A DNA stretch of 64,000 nt. It comes from an uncultured Lachnospiraceae bacterium. GTDB taxonomy: Bacteria > Bacillota > Clostridia > Lachnospirales > Lachnospiraceae. Numbering within the stretch: position 1 is the first letter of the stretch; each line of letters begins with the position of its first letter. The position numbers and the translations under genes are program-made. This document shows, piece by piece, positions 43,263 through 51,401 of the stretch. The stretch spans positions 62,001 through 126,000 of the forward strand of contig CAJUMV010000002.1 of the NCBI GenBank assembly GCA_910587715.1, given 5' to 3'. The notes beneath the pieces were generated by a model. It was given only the letters and a program-made list of their open reading frames with translations, was not told where the DNA came from and did not search any database.

Positions 43263-44330
43263 ATGAACAGGAAAAAAATAATCCTCATATTTATTATAAA
43301 GTGTATTGCTATCCCTGCGGCGGCGGTTTTCATTCTTTTTCTGTTGAATATCCCGTATAGGGAAATTGATGATGCGAAGTATATGGATATGTGGAATCTG
43401 CGGATGTTGGGAAATCAGATTGAGGAGGTGGAGATTGCCAATGTGGGCAGTTCGCACGGGGCGTATGATTTTATTTATGACGAGTTGACGGAGGACGGGT
43501 ATTCCTGCTTTAATTTCGGCAGCGTAAGCCAGACATATCAGTATGACTTGGCTCTGTTAGAAGAGTATGGAGAGCATTTGGATGATGGCTGCGTCGTGTT
43601 TATCCCCGTCTCTTACTTTTCTTTCAATAATGAAACGGTGAATGAGATAGAAGCGCAGGCGCTGTCCGTGAAATACTACCACTGTCTCTCCCCGAAAAAC
43701 ATACCCGACTATGACCTCTACACGGATATCGTGACGACGAGGCTTCCGATTCTCTCCGCCGGGGAGGATCTTTTAAAGCTGCTGCCGGAGTTTTCCCCTT
43801 CTCTCAAGGTATTCGCCGCGGAAGATAACCCCGACGCATCCGAAACGGATGAAACCGCGGCAGATGACTCGGAGACGCACGAAATGAACGAAACTGCCAC
43901 AGATAACCCGGATCTGCATGAAATGGACGAAGCCGCCGTCGCGGAGTTTGCACAGCGTGCCGCCATGCGCTTCGACCGCCATTTTAACAACAAAGAGAAT
44001 CTCTTTTTACCCGAACGGGAAGAACAGCTCCTCTCCCTGATCGACTACTGCAAAAAACACGAGCTTACGCCCGTGCTCATCACCACACCGTTTTCTTCCT
44101 ACTATAACAATCCTGTGTCAGAAGATTTCTTAGACCGCTTTTACAGCACAATCAACCGCATTGCATCTGACACAGGCGTCAGTTATTACGACTACTCCCA
44201 TGACGCCCGTTTCAGCGAAAATCTGACCTATTTTTCCGACTCCGACCATCTGAATGCGGACGGGGCGGCGTATTTCATGGAAATCATTGCCGAGGAAGTG
44301 CCGGAGCTGCGGGATGTGCTGGGTGAGTGA
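43263..44330 (+). CDS. DltD/AlgX-like SGNH protein with a repetitive acidic insert
   Basis: 355 residues: one membrane helix (about 6-26), then an exported SGNH-like domain with ANVGSSHGAYDF (nucleophile block), CVVFIPVSYFSF and the terminal YFSDSDHLNADGAAYF bearing Asp/His. Between about residues 180 and 220 lies an acidic, His/Met-containing near-repeat (ETDETAADDSETHEMNE, then ATDNPDLHEMDEAA) not seen in the paralogue at 13919-14974. ATG 43263 follows AAAGGAA. It pairs with the MBOAT just upstream. Confidence 0.85.
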   Translation: MNRKKIILIFIIKCIAIPAAAVFILFLLNIPYREIDDAKYMDMWNLRMLGNQIEEVEIANVGSSHGAYDFIYDELTEDGYSCFNFGSVSQTYQYDLALLEEYGEHLDDGCVVFIPVSYFSFNNETVNEIEAQALSVKYYHCLSPKNIPDYDLYTDIVTTRLPILSAGEDLLKLLPEFSPSLKVFAAEDNPDASETDETAADDSETHEMNETATDNPDLHEMDEAAVAEFAQRAAMRFDRHFNNKENLFLPEREEQLLSLIDYCKKHELTPVLITTPFSSYYNNPVSEDFLDRFYSTINRIASDTGVSYYDYSHDARFSENLTYFSDSDHLNADGAAYFMEIIAEEVPELRDVLGE

Positions 44331-44391
44331 CGCCATGTGCCGTTCACTTTTTTATTGCAAAAGCAGGTCGGCTATTTCTTACTTTTCAGAT

Positions 44392-45684
44392 TCACAGCAG
44401 CTCCCTCGCCTTCCGTGCAAGATACAGCGGCATATTGGTGATAACCCCATCCTTCCGATAACCGCGTTTGGAAAAGCGGAGCGCGTACTCCGGCTTATGC
44501 TCGCCAGCATACTTTTTGAAGGACGGGGCGGATTTGTCCTCCCCCGCTTTTGCTTCGATAGGAATAATCTCCGTGCCGTATTGCAGCACAAAGTCAATCT
44601 CACTATTTTTATCCGAAAAGTACCGGGGTTCCATCTCGAACTGCCCTCGAAGCTGCTGCAGGCAGTAATTTTCCGTCAGGGGACCTTTGAATTGATAGTC
44701 ACTTTTCAGAAGAATGGCGCTGTTATCAATCCCCGCCATATGCTTGAGAAGTCCGGTGTCAAACACAAAGAGTTTAAACTGATCCAGCCTGTCAAAAGCC
44801 GCCAGAGGATGCTCCATTTTAGAGACGTTGTACACGCGATTCAGCATTCCGGCTGAGACAAGCCACTCGATTGCCTCCTCAAAATCGCGCGCCCTGCCAC
44901 CTTCGCGAACAGCGCCATACATAAACTTCTCATTGGGTTTTGCAAGCTGCGAGACAATGCTGCGAAAAACCATGAGAATACGTCCGCTGTTTACTTTGCC
45001 GTTGTGTTTGGAAAAATCATTTTCATAGACTTCAATCAGTTCACGCTGTATCCTTGAAACCTTCTCCGGATCACGATATTTCACCCACGAATCGACACAT
45101 TCCGGCATACCGCCTATGATGAGATAATAATTGTATGCTTCCAGCAGGCGGTTGTGGAAAATTTCTTCAATCTGCTGCTCTTTCCGAATGCTTACATAAT
45201 AGTCATAGAGAGTCGGTTCCACCGCAGCAAGGAACTCATCAAAAGTCAACGGGAAAACATCGAGCAGATTTACCATGCCGACCGGATAGGATTTTGGCTT
45301 TGCAAGAAGTGTGCCGAGAAGGCTTCCTGCCGCAATGACATGATAATCATTTGCCTTCTCCCTGAAATATTTCAGCGTATTCAACGCTTCCGGGCATTCT
45401 TGTATCTCGTCGAAAATAAGCAGCGTTTCGCCCGGCAGAATCTTTTCTCCGGAAATCATGGAGAGAAGCTCGAGTATCCGATGCGGATTCTTGTTCGTTT
45501 CAAAGATAGAGTGCAGCTCATCCTCTTCATCAAAGTTAAAGTAAACAAAATTATCATAATAATTCTGTCCAAATTCTTTCATCAGCCATGTCTTACCGAC
45601 CTGACGCGCACCCTTCAACACCATGGGTTTCCGCTCTTCACTGGCTTTCCAGTCCACCAAATCCTGAATGACATTGCGCTTCAA
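44392..45684 (-). CDS. AAA ATPase with DUF4143 domain
   Basis: 430 residues. Walker A GARQVGKTW (25-33) and Walker B TLLIFDEIQECP (about 86-97) belong to the AAA_14 domain. DUF4143 follows (about 200-370), with LFVFDTGLLKHMAG and the nuclease-like YFSDKNSEIDFVLQ then IIPIEAKAG, which has the E-x-K pattern of PD-(D/E)xK folds. These proteins are widespread and often subject to transfer; the function is not established. ATG 45684 follows AAAGGAGGG. The promoter region has four phased repeats, suggesting regulation by a repeat-binding protein, perhaps this one. Confidence 0.92.
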   Translation of the reverse strand: MKRNVIQDLVDWKASEERKPMVLKGARQVGKTWLMKEFGQNYYDNFVYFNFDEEDELHSIFETNKNPHRILELLSMISGEKILPGETLLIFDEIQECPEALNTLKYFREKANDYHVIAAGSLLGTLLAKPKSYPVGMVNLLDVFPLTFDEFLAAVEPTLYDYYVSIRKEQQIEEIFHNRLLEAYNYYLIIGGMPECVDSWVKYRDPEKVSRIQRELIEVYENDFSKHNGKVNSGRILMVFRSIVSQLAKPNEKFMYGAVREGGRARDFEEAIEWLVSAGMLNRVYNVSKMEHPLAAFDRLDQFKLFVFDTGLLKHMAGIDNSAILLKSDYQFKGPLTENYCLQQLRGQFEMEPRYFSDKNSEIDFVLQYGTEIIPIEAKAGEDKSAPSFKKYAGEHKPEYALRFSKRGYRKDGVITNMPLYLARKARELL

Positions 45685-45714
45685 TGAAATCCCTCCTTTA
45701 TATGTTCTACATCA

Positions 45715-45742
45715 GTATTACACATTTTTCCAGGGTTTTCAA
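45715..45742 (-). promoter_or_regulatory. Promoter of the DUF4143 ATPase gene
   Basis: TTGAAA (45742-45737) and TAATAC (45720-45715) on the minus strand, 16-bp spacer. The first copy of the phased repeat lies inside the spacer, so a protein bound there would block or reshape RNA polymerase binding. Confidence 0.55.
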
Positions 45743-45826
45743 TCGGATTTTACACATTTTTCTGAGTTTTTCGGCGCATTTTCGCACATTTTTCCGAGTT
45801 TTTCGAGCGTATTTCACACATTTTTC
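45721..45826 (-). repeat. Four phased AAAAATGTG repeats upstream of the DUF4143 ATPase
   Basis: The plus-strand motif CACATTTTT occurs at 45721, 45753, 45785 and 45818, that is every 32, 32 and 33 bp (about three DNA turns). Units two and three also share GAGTTTTTCG. Spacing on one helical face is typical of cooperative protein binding. Confidence 0.8.
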
Positions 45827-45847
45827 TAAAAATGCCGTCCGCGCACC

Positions 45848-46777
45848 TCACCACTCTACCCGAAGCACCGCTTCCTTCTCCACATGCCGGTCCTTTCGCA
45901 GATAAAAATCCGCCGCCGCTTCCTTCGCGATCTCGGGGGTGACTTCCTCCGGCAAAGTAATGCCCGGGTGAAAAAGAATTTCTAACGTTCTTCCGTCCCG
46001 CTCCGCTTTGCGCTTCATTTTCCCGTAAAGTTTTTCTATTCTCTCTTTGTCCATCCGCCCGCTCATCACAAGCCCCCAGAGATACATCTGTTTCATTCCG
46101 TTCTCTTTACAGAAACGGTCCGCCTTATGGGAATAGAGGGACAAAAGCCTGTTCTTCACAAAATTCACAGGTCGGTAGGTCTTGTAAAGTGACATATCTG
46201 TCAGGAATACGCCCAGCACTTCCTTGGAATTGCGGATATACTCTAACGCATACCCTTCCTCACGCACCACTTCCAAAACCGCTTCCCATACCACAGGAAT
46301 CATGTGGGCGTGCTGGTGGCTGTCAATCCGAAGCCCCTTCTGCCCGCAGGGAACCCCGTTTTCGGCTGCAATTTTCATGCTCTCACGAATCGCCCCCTGC
46401 GCCTTCGCAAGCTGCGCCTTAATTTCACATTTTAACTGCGCCTTGACCTTCTTTCGTTTCTGCGGCAGATAGGATGCCGCAAAAAGACCGCCCCAGCCAA
46501 GCCCCATCAAATCGCTGTCCGGCTTTGTCAAATCGGGGGTATGCTCTCTTCCCGCCAGACTTCTTCCCTCCACAAAATCCAGATGCACCGACATAAGCGG
46601 TAAAAAAGGGAGCTGTGGTATCTCCCGGTAAAACAGCTCCATACACTCCTCAAAACAGCCCATATTCGGCACGACGCTGATGCTGTCAAGCCTGCCTGCC
46701 CGCATACACTCCAGCATATCTTTGGACGTATTCATGGTCAACGCATAATCATCCGCGTGAATATCCGGTTTACTCAT
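45848..46777 (-). CDS. ChbG/YdjC-family carbohydrate deacetylase
   Basis: 309 residues with the YdjC signatures HADDYALT near the N-terminus (metal-binding Asp-Asp), SVHLDFVEG, and DSHQHAHMIP (metal His and catalytic residues). Characterised relatives remove an N-acetyl group from chito-oligosaccharides or lipid-linked sugars. ATG 46777 follows GGGAGGG and overlaps the end of a GtrB-like glycosyltransferase gene by 8 bp. Coupling of the two suggests it deacetylates the polyprenyl-linked sugar that the transferase makes; this is inference. Confidence 0.88.
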   Translation of the reverse strand: MSKPDIHADDYALTMNTSKDMLECMRAGRLDSISVVPNMGCFEECMELFYREIPQLPFLPLMSVHLDFVEGRSLAGREHTPDLTKPDSDLMGLGWGGLFAASYLPQKRKKVKAQLKCEIKAQLAKAQGAIRESMKIAAENGVPCGQKGLRIDSHQHAHMIPVVWEAVLEVVREEGYALEYIRNSKEVLGVFLTDMSLYKTYRPVNFVKNRLLSLYSHKADRFCKENGMKQMYLWGLVMSGRMDKERIEKLYGKMKRKAERDGRTLEILFHPGITLPEEVTPEIAKEAAADFYLRKDRHVEKEAVLRVEW

Positions 46778-47765
46778 GTCGAAATCCCTCCCGAAAGCTC
46801 TCCTCCTCGTCTTCACGCCAAACGAGCGTATCAATAATGTATCTGGGGCGGTGTTTGGTCTCCATATAAATCTTGCCCACATATTCCCCGATAATGCCCA
46901 GCGACAAAAGTGTAATCCCGCCGATAATCAGGGACACGATCAGCGTCGTGGTATAACCAGGCACATTATTTCCTTTTGCCCAATCCACCAGACCGATCAC
47001 GCACATTACCATACTGAACAGGAACATGAGAAATCCAAGACCGCCGATTAGCCTAAGCGGACGTATGCTCATAGACGTAATTCCGTCAATCGCCAGCGTC
47101 ATCATCTTATTCAGCGTATATTTGGAATGCCCCGCTTCCCTCGCTTTTACATCAAAATACACCACATCGGACGGAAAACCCATAGTAGGAATCAGTCCCC
47201 GCAGGAAAAGATTGGTCTCGCCATACTCCGACAGCGCATCCAGCGCTTTTTTCGACATCAGGCGGTAATCCGCATGGTTCGTCATCACTGTGCTGCCCAG
47301 CATATGCATCAGCTTATAGTAAGCGGTCGCCGTCGCTTTCTTAAAAAAGCCGTCGGAATGCCGGTCGTTGCGCACGCCGTAAACGACCTCGCAGCCCTCC
47401 ATATAGCATTTCAAAAACGCATCCAGCGCCTCGATGTCCTGCTGCAAATCCGCGTCAATGGTAACCACCACATCCGCATACTTTCTTGCCGTCATCATCC
47501 CTGCTAAAATCGCGCTCTGATGCCCGTAATTTCCCGCCAGACTTACCACTGAAAACCGCCTGTCCTTCGCCGCAATCTCGTGAAGAAGCTGCAGGGTTTT
47601 GTCCTTGCTCCCGTCATTAACAAACATGACCTTGGAACCCTTCGCTATTTTTTTCTCCCTCTCCAGACGAGTCAGCTTTTCCCCCATAACGGAAGCGGTT
47701 TTCTCCACCACTTCCTCCTCGTTATAGCAGGGCACTACCAGATATAAAATCGGAATCTCTCTCAT
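46770..47765 (-). CDS. GT2 glycosyltransferase (GtrB/ArnC-like polyprenyl-phosphate sugar synthase)
   Basis: 331 residues: a GT-A domain with LVVPCYNEEEVVEKTA, VMFVNDGSKDKT, the metal site TIDADLQQDIEAL and GYRLMSKKALD-like NHADYRLMSKK, then two C-terminal membrane helices (about 235-300). It should make undecaprenyl-phosphate-sugar on the inner face. ATG 47765 follows AGGAAGG; a TTG at 47780 is an alternative. The adjoining ChbG-type gene starts inside its end. Confidence 0.93.
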   Translation of the reverse strand: MREIPILYLVVPCYNEEEVVEKTASVMGEKLTRLEREKKIAKGSKVMFVNDGSKDKTLQLLHEIAAKDRRFSVVSLAGNYGHQSAILAGMMTARKYADVVVTIDADLQQDIEALDAFLKCYMEGCEVVYGVRNDRHSDGFFKKATATAYYKLMHMLGSTVMTNHADYRLMSKKALDALSEYGETNLFLRGLIPTMGFPSDVVYFDVKAREAGHSKYTLNKMMTLAIDGITSMSIRPLRLIGGLGFLMFLFSMVMCVIGLVDWAKGNNVPGYTTTLIVSLIIGGITLLSLGIIGEYVGKIYMETKHRPRYIIDTLVWREDEEESFREGFRHE

Positions 47766-47812
47766 CTTTTCCTTCCTCAAATGTGTTCAGCACACGTCCA
47801 TTCGCAAAACGC

Positions 47813-48805
47813 CTACTTATAGTATTCCCGATACCAGTCCACGAACTTCTGCAGCCCTTCCTCTATGGAAGTCTCGGGTTTAAAGTCATAATCCCGCATC
47901 AGCTCGGTCACGTCCGCATATGTCTGGTATACGTCACCGGGCTGCATGGGCAGATACTCTTTCTTTGCTTCCATGCCCAGACACCGCTCCAGCGTCTCGA
48001 TATAATCCATCAGCTTTACGGGCTTATTATTGCCGATATTGTAGAGCTTATAAAACGCACCCTTGGCATTCTTTTCGGGCGGATTGCAAAGAATGTTTTC
48101 CACGCCCCGCACGATATCGTCGATATAAGTAAAATCCCGCATCATATCGCCCCGGTTGTACACCTGAATCGGTTCGCCCGCGAGAATTTTTTTCGTAAAT
48201 TTAAAATACGCCATATCCGGTCTGCCAAACGGTCCGTAAACCGTAAAAAACCGCAGCCCAGTAACGGGAATCGAAAAAAGTTTGCTGTAAGCGTGCGCCA
48301 TCAGCTCATTGGATTTCTTCGTCGCCGCATAAAGGCTGACCGGCTCGTCCACCTTATCCTCCGTGGAAAAGGGCACTTTCTCATTGCCGCCGTAGACGGA
48401 GCTGGACGACGCGTACACCAGATGCTCCACAGGGAAATAACGGCAGCCCTCTAAGATATGGAAGAAACCCATCATATTGGACTCCATGTAGGCAGACGGA
48501 TTGTCGATACTGTAACGGACGCCCGCCTGCGCCCCCAGATTCACCACAATATCCGGGTGATATTCCTGAAAAAGCTGGAACACGTCCGCATTATCCGCCA
48601 AATCTCCTTTGACAAAGCTGTAATTGTCATAATAATACAGCTTTGACAGACGGTCCTCCTTCAGCCTGACGTCATAATAATCATTCATGTTGTCAAAACC
48701 GATCACCCGCGCGCCCTTCTCTAAAAGGCTTTTCGATAAGTGAAATCCGATAAAGCCCGCACCGCCGGTAATCAGATATGTCTTCGAGGGATCTAACTCT
48801 TTCAC
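47813..48805 (-). CDS. NAD-dependent epimerase (UDP-glucuronate 4-epimerase-like)
   Basis: 330-residue extended SDR with TGGAGFIGFHLSKSLL, FDNMNDYYDVRLKEDRL (typical of UDP-glucuronate 4-epimerases), GAQAGVRYSIDNP, ASSSSVYGGN and the catalytic YAATKKSNEL. It should turn UDP-glucuronate into UDP-galacturonate in the cytoplasm. The start is a GTG at 48805 behind AAAGGAGCG. It is 19 bp after ugd on the same strand, so the two consecutive steps from UDP-glucose are encoded together. Confidence 0.92.
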   Translation of the reverse strand: MKELDPSKTYLITGGAGFIGFHLSKSLLEKGARVIGFDNMNDYYDVRLKEDRLSKLYYYDNYSFVKGDLADNADVFQLFQEYHPDIVVNLGAQAGVRYSIDNPSAYMESNMMGFFHILEGCRYFPVEHLVYASSSSVYGGNEKVPFSTEDKVDEPVSLYAATKKSNELMAHAYSKLFSIPVTGLRFFTVYGPFGRPDMAYFKFTKKILAGEPIQVYNRGDMMRDFTYIDDIVRGVENILCNPPEKNAKGAFYKLYNIGNNKPVKLMDYIETLERCLGMEAKKEYLPMQPGDVYQTYADVTELMRDYDFKPETSIEEGLQKFVDWYREYYK

Positions 48806-48824
48806 TGTCGCTCCTTTCCGCCGC

Positions 48825-50135
48825 TTACCGCCCTATGCTGTAATACTCAATGCCCGCTTCCTTCATCTTCCCCACGTCAAAAACGTTTCGCCCGTCATAC
48901 ACAAGTGGAATCCGCATCCTCTCCTTAAAAGTTTCCGGCTGCAGGGAACGAATCTGCTCCCACTCCGTAAACACAAAACAGATATTGGCGTCCTTCAGCG
49001 CCTCCTCCGGCGTGTCCACATAAGCAATGGATCCCCTGTCAACCTTTCCCTGCGGATAGACCTTGCGGAAATTATCCGCCGCCACAGGGTCATATGCCAC
49101 AATCTGCGCGCCGTTTTCCAAAAGCAGCTTCACATTATCGAGTGAGGGTGCTTCCCGCAAGTCGTCCGTCCCCGGTTTAAAGGCAAGCCCCAGCACCGCC
49201 ACCTTCAGCCCCTCAAAGGTAATCATCCGCTTGCATGCCTTCTGATAAAGCCTTGTCTTCTGGAGTGCATTCACATCCGCCGCAGCCTCCACGGTCTTCA
49301 ACTGATAGCCGTACTGCCCCGCCAGATACTTAAGCGCTTTCGTGTCCTTGGGGAAACAGCTTCCGCCGTATCCGATTCCCGCCTTTAGGAAATTTGCGCC
49401 GATTCGCGCGTCGTAGCTCATGCCTTCCGCCACCGCATCGATATCCGCGCCTACCAGTTCGCAAAGATTCGCAATATCATTCATATAGGAAATCTTTAAC
49501 GCCAGAAAATCATTGCAGGCATACTTAATCATCTCCGCGGAGCGTCTGTTCACGGACACAATCGGCAGCCCGAACGGCTCATAAATCTTCTTTAAAAGCG
49601 TCTCCGCCTCCTTACTCTCCGTACCGATAATAATACGTGCGGCATGTAACGTATCGTGTACCGCGGAGCCCTGCGCCAGAAACTCCGGATTGGAAGCCAC
49701 CTCCACCTTCACATCCCGCGTCAGAAAATCGTGGATAAACTGCTCCACTTTATCATTCGTGCCCACGGGTACCGTGGATTTCACCACCACCAGACAGTCC
49801 CGCTCCACCGACTCTGCGATTTGTCTCGACACCGTCGCGATATAATTCAGGTTCGCGGAGCCGTCCGGCTGCTCAGGCGTTCCCACACCGATAAAAATAG
49901 CGTCCTTATCGCGGTAAGCCCCGGCATAATCCGTCGTGTAATGAAGCCGTCCCGCGGCATTGTTTTTCCGCATCAGCTCCTCCAGCCCCTCCTCGAAAAT
50001 GGGGCTGTTTCCGGCTTCCATCATCTCTACTTTCTTTTCGTCCACATCCACACAGGTGACGTCATGCCCCTTCTCCGCAAAGCACACGCCTGCCACCAGA
50101 CCTACATACCCGGTTCCCGCTACCGCAATTTTCAT
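48825..50135 (-). CDS. ugd: UDP-glucose 6-dehydrogenase
   Basis: 436 residues. The NAD-binding GTGYVGLVAGVCFAEKGH (about 7-24), VVVKSTVPVGT, the central FLALKISYMNDIANLCE, the catalytic Cys in GIGYGGSCFPKDTKAL (Cys about 257) and the UDP-binding C-terminal region are all present. It oxidises UDP-glucose to UDP-glucuronate with two NAD+. It is directly upstream of the epimerase gene and implies a uronic-acid component in the polymer made by the nearby glycosyltransferases. Confidence 0.97.
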   Translation of the reverse strand: MKIAVAGTGYVGLVAGVCFAEKGHDVTCVDVDEKKVEMMEAGNSPIFEEGLEELMRKNNAAGRLHYTTDYAGAYRDKDAIFIGVGTPEQPDGSANLNYIATVSRQIAESVERDCLVVVKSTVPVGTNDKVEQFIHDFLTRDVKVEVASNPEFLAQGSAVHDTLHAARIIIGTESKEAETLLKKIYEPFGLPIVSVNRRSAEMIKYACNDFLALKISYMNDIANLCELVGADIDAVAEGMSYDARIGANFLKAGIGYGGSCFPKDTKALKYLAGQYGYQLKTVEAAADVNALQKTRLYQKACKRMITFEGLKVAVLGLAFKPGTDDLREAPSLDNVKLLLENGAQIVAYDPVAADNFRKVYPQGKVDRGSIAYVDTPEEALKDANICFVFTEWEQIRSLQPETFKERMRIPLVYDGRNVFDVGKMKEAGIEYYSIGR

Positions 50136-50186
50136 AGTCTCTTACCGTATTCCTTTCGTGTTTTCTTTCCTCTATGTCTCACAACG

Positions 50187-51125
50187 TTATAGCTTTTCCC
50201 TGCTAAACAGCTTCTTCACCTTCCGCACCGCCCGCTGCCCGAAAGTCGGTCCATGGCAGCGGCGCGCCTTTTCCTCGTCAAACAGCTCTCTCAAATCAGG
50301 CTGCGCCGTCACATAATCCCACCAGAGGCTCCCCAGATTCGTGTCGTAGCGTTTCCACGGCTTGTCCCCCGCATAATGGATGATCGCCGGAGACTGCAGC
50401 GCCTCCCGTTCCTCTTCCTGCGTGTAGATGCCTTCCGTGACAAACTGTCCGAAATCTTGATCGTTCAAATATGCCAGCCTGTTATATTTCGGCGGAAGAT
50501 AGGCGATGGTCCCCTGACAGGTGATATTCAGGATATCCTGGTCCTGATAATAAAACCGTTCCCCCGTCATCTCATGCCAGCGCGCATCAAGCCCCCGTTT
50601 TCTCACCTCGGCAAGATGCAGAAGCGTAACGCCCGCATTGATATACCCGCCCTTCATCCCCGACAGCAGATGCCAGTAAGGTCTGTCGCTGTTCCACTCC
50701 CATTTGTCGGAGAGGTTCACCGCACCTTTCACAGCCGCAAGTGTTTTCCCCGCAAGCGGCGTTTCCCAAAGCGGCGCAAGACTTTCCCGGACCAATACAT
50801 CCGCATCCATATAAAGAATCCGCTCCACCTCCGGCAAAAGCCCCGGCAGAGCCAGCCGCAGATAGGTGCCAGCGGAAATATCCCTCACCTGATAGGCATT
50901 CGCATAAGGGTTTTCCATGCCATGCATCACCAGCGCGGACGCCGGGTCCCTTTTCTTTACAACCCGTTCCATTGCATCCGCCGCGCATCCCGCCGCAGGC
51001 GTACAGACACAGTGAATTTCAAAGCGCTCCCCCGGACCGCGGGCGTCCAGAAGGGAAGCTGCTGCCGCCTGCACCTGCGTCACTAAATTTTCATCAAAGC
51101 AAAAAACGACCCTCAGTGTTTCCAT
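50187..51125 (-). CDS. GT8-family glycosyltransferase
   Basis: 312 residues with the GT8 marks: an N-terminal VVFCFDENLVTQVQAAAASLL, the metal-binding DxD in RILYMDADVLV (about 106-110), GYINAGVTLLHL, YQDQDILN and the C-terminal IHYAGDKPWK. It would transfer a hexose with retention from a UDP donor, in the cytoplasm. A basic C-terminal tail (RAVRKVKKLFSREKL) could attach to the membrane. ATG 51125 follows AAGGAT. It starts 9 bp after the small ORF at 51135-51317. Confidence 0.92.
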   Translation of the reverse strand: METLRVVFCFDENLVTQVQAAAASLLDARGPGERFEIHCVCTPAAGCAADAMERVVKKRDPASALVMHGMENPYANAYQVRDISAGTYLRLALPGLLPEVERILYMDADVLVRESLAPLWETPLAGKTLAAVKGAVNLSDKWEWNSDRPYWHLLSGMKGGYINAGVTLLHLAEVRKRGLDARWHEMTGERFYYQDQDILNITCQGTIAYLPPKYNRLAYLNDQDFGQFVTEGIYTQEEEREALQSPAIIHYAGDKPWKRYDTNLGSLWWDYVTAQPDLRELFDEEKARRCHGPTFGQRAVRKVKKLFSREKL

Positions 51126-51134
51126 ATCCTTAAA

Positions 51135-51317
51135 TCAATCTTTGATACGGTCAATTTCCGTAAGATTTACGCCGGACGCCGTCAGTATCACCTTTAAATC
51201 GATATATCTTTCCTTCATCGCCCTGTATACTTCAGAATCCTTTTCTGCCAACATCATGTACCGTTGAATCCTCGAAAACTCCTCTACGGATAATTTCAGC
51301 ATTTCACCTTCCGTCAT
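51135..51317 (-). CDS. Small hypothetical protein before the GT8 gene
   Basis: 60 residues, helical and charged, with the sequence MLKLSVEEFSRIQRYMM and a later YIDLKVILTASGVNLTEI. ATG 51317 is preceded by GAAGGTGCG; the frame is open to 51371. There is no signal peptide or membrane helix. It lies 9 bp before the GT8 gene, so it is likely cotranscribed. I do not recognise a family; a small partner of the glycosyltransferase is possible. Confidence 0.6.
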   Translation of the reverse strand: MTEGEMLKLSVEEFSRIQRYMMLAEKDSEVYRAMKERYIDLKVILTASGVNLTEIDRIKD

Positions 51318-51401
51318 ATACGCACCTTCTTTCTTTAACTTATGCCCCGTATTACGACATAAGTATATCACAACACAAATGCAAAGTCTATCGCATTGAC
51401 C

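Noticed and set aside
45721..45826. Short spaced repeats considered as a CRISPR array
   Set aside because: The conserved part is only 9-10 bp, units are AT-rich and nearly alike throughout, and no cas gene is nearby; regulatory repeats fit better.
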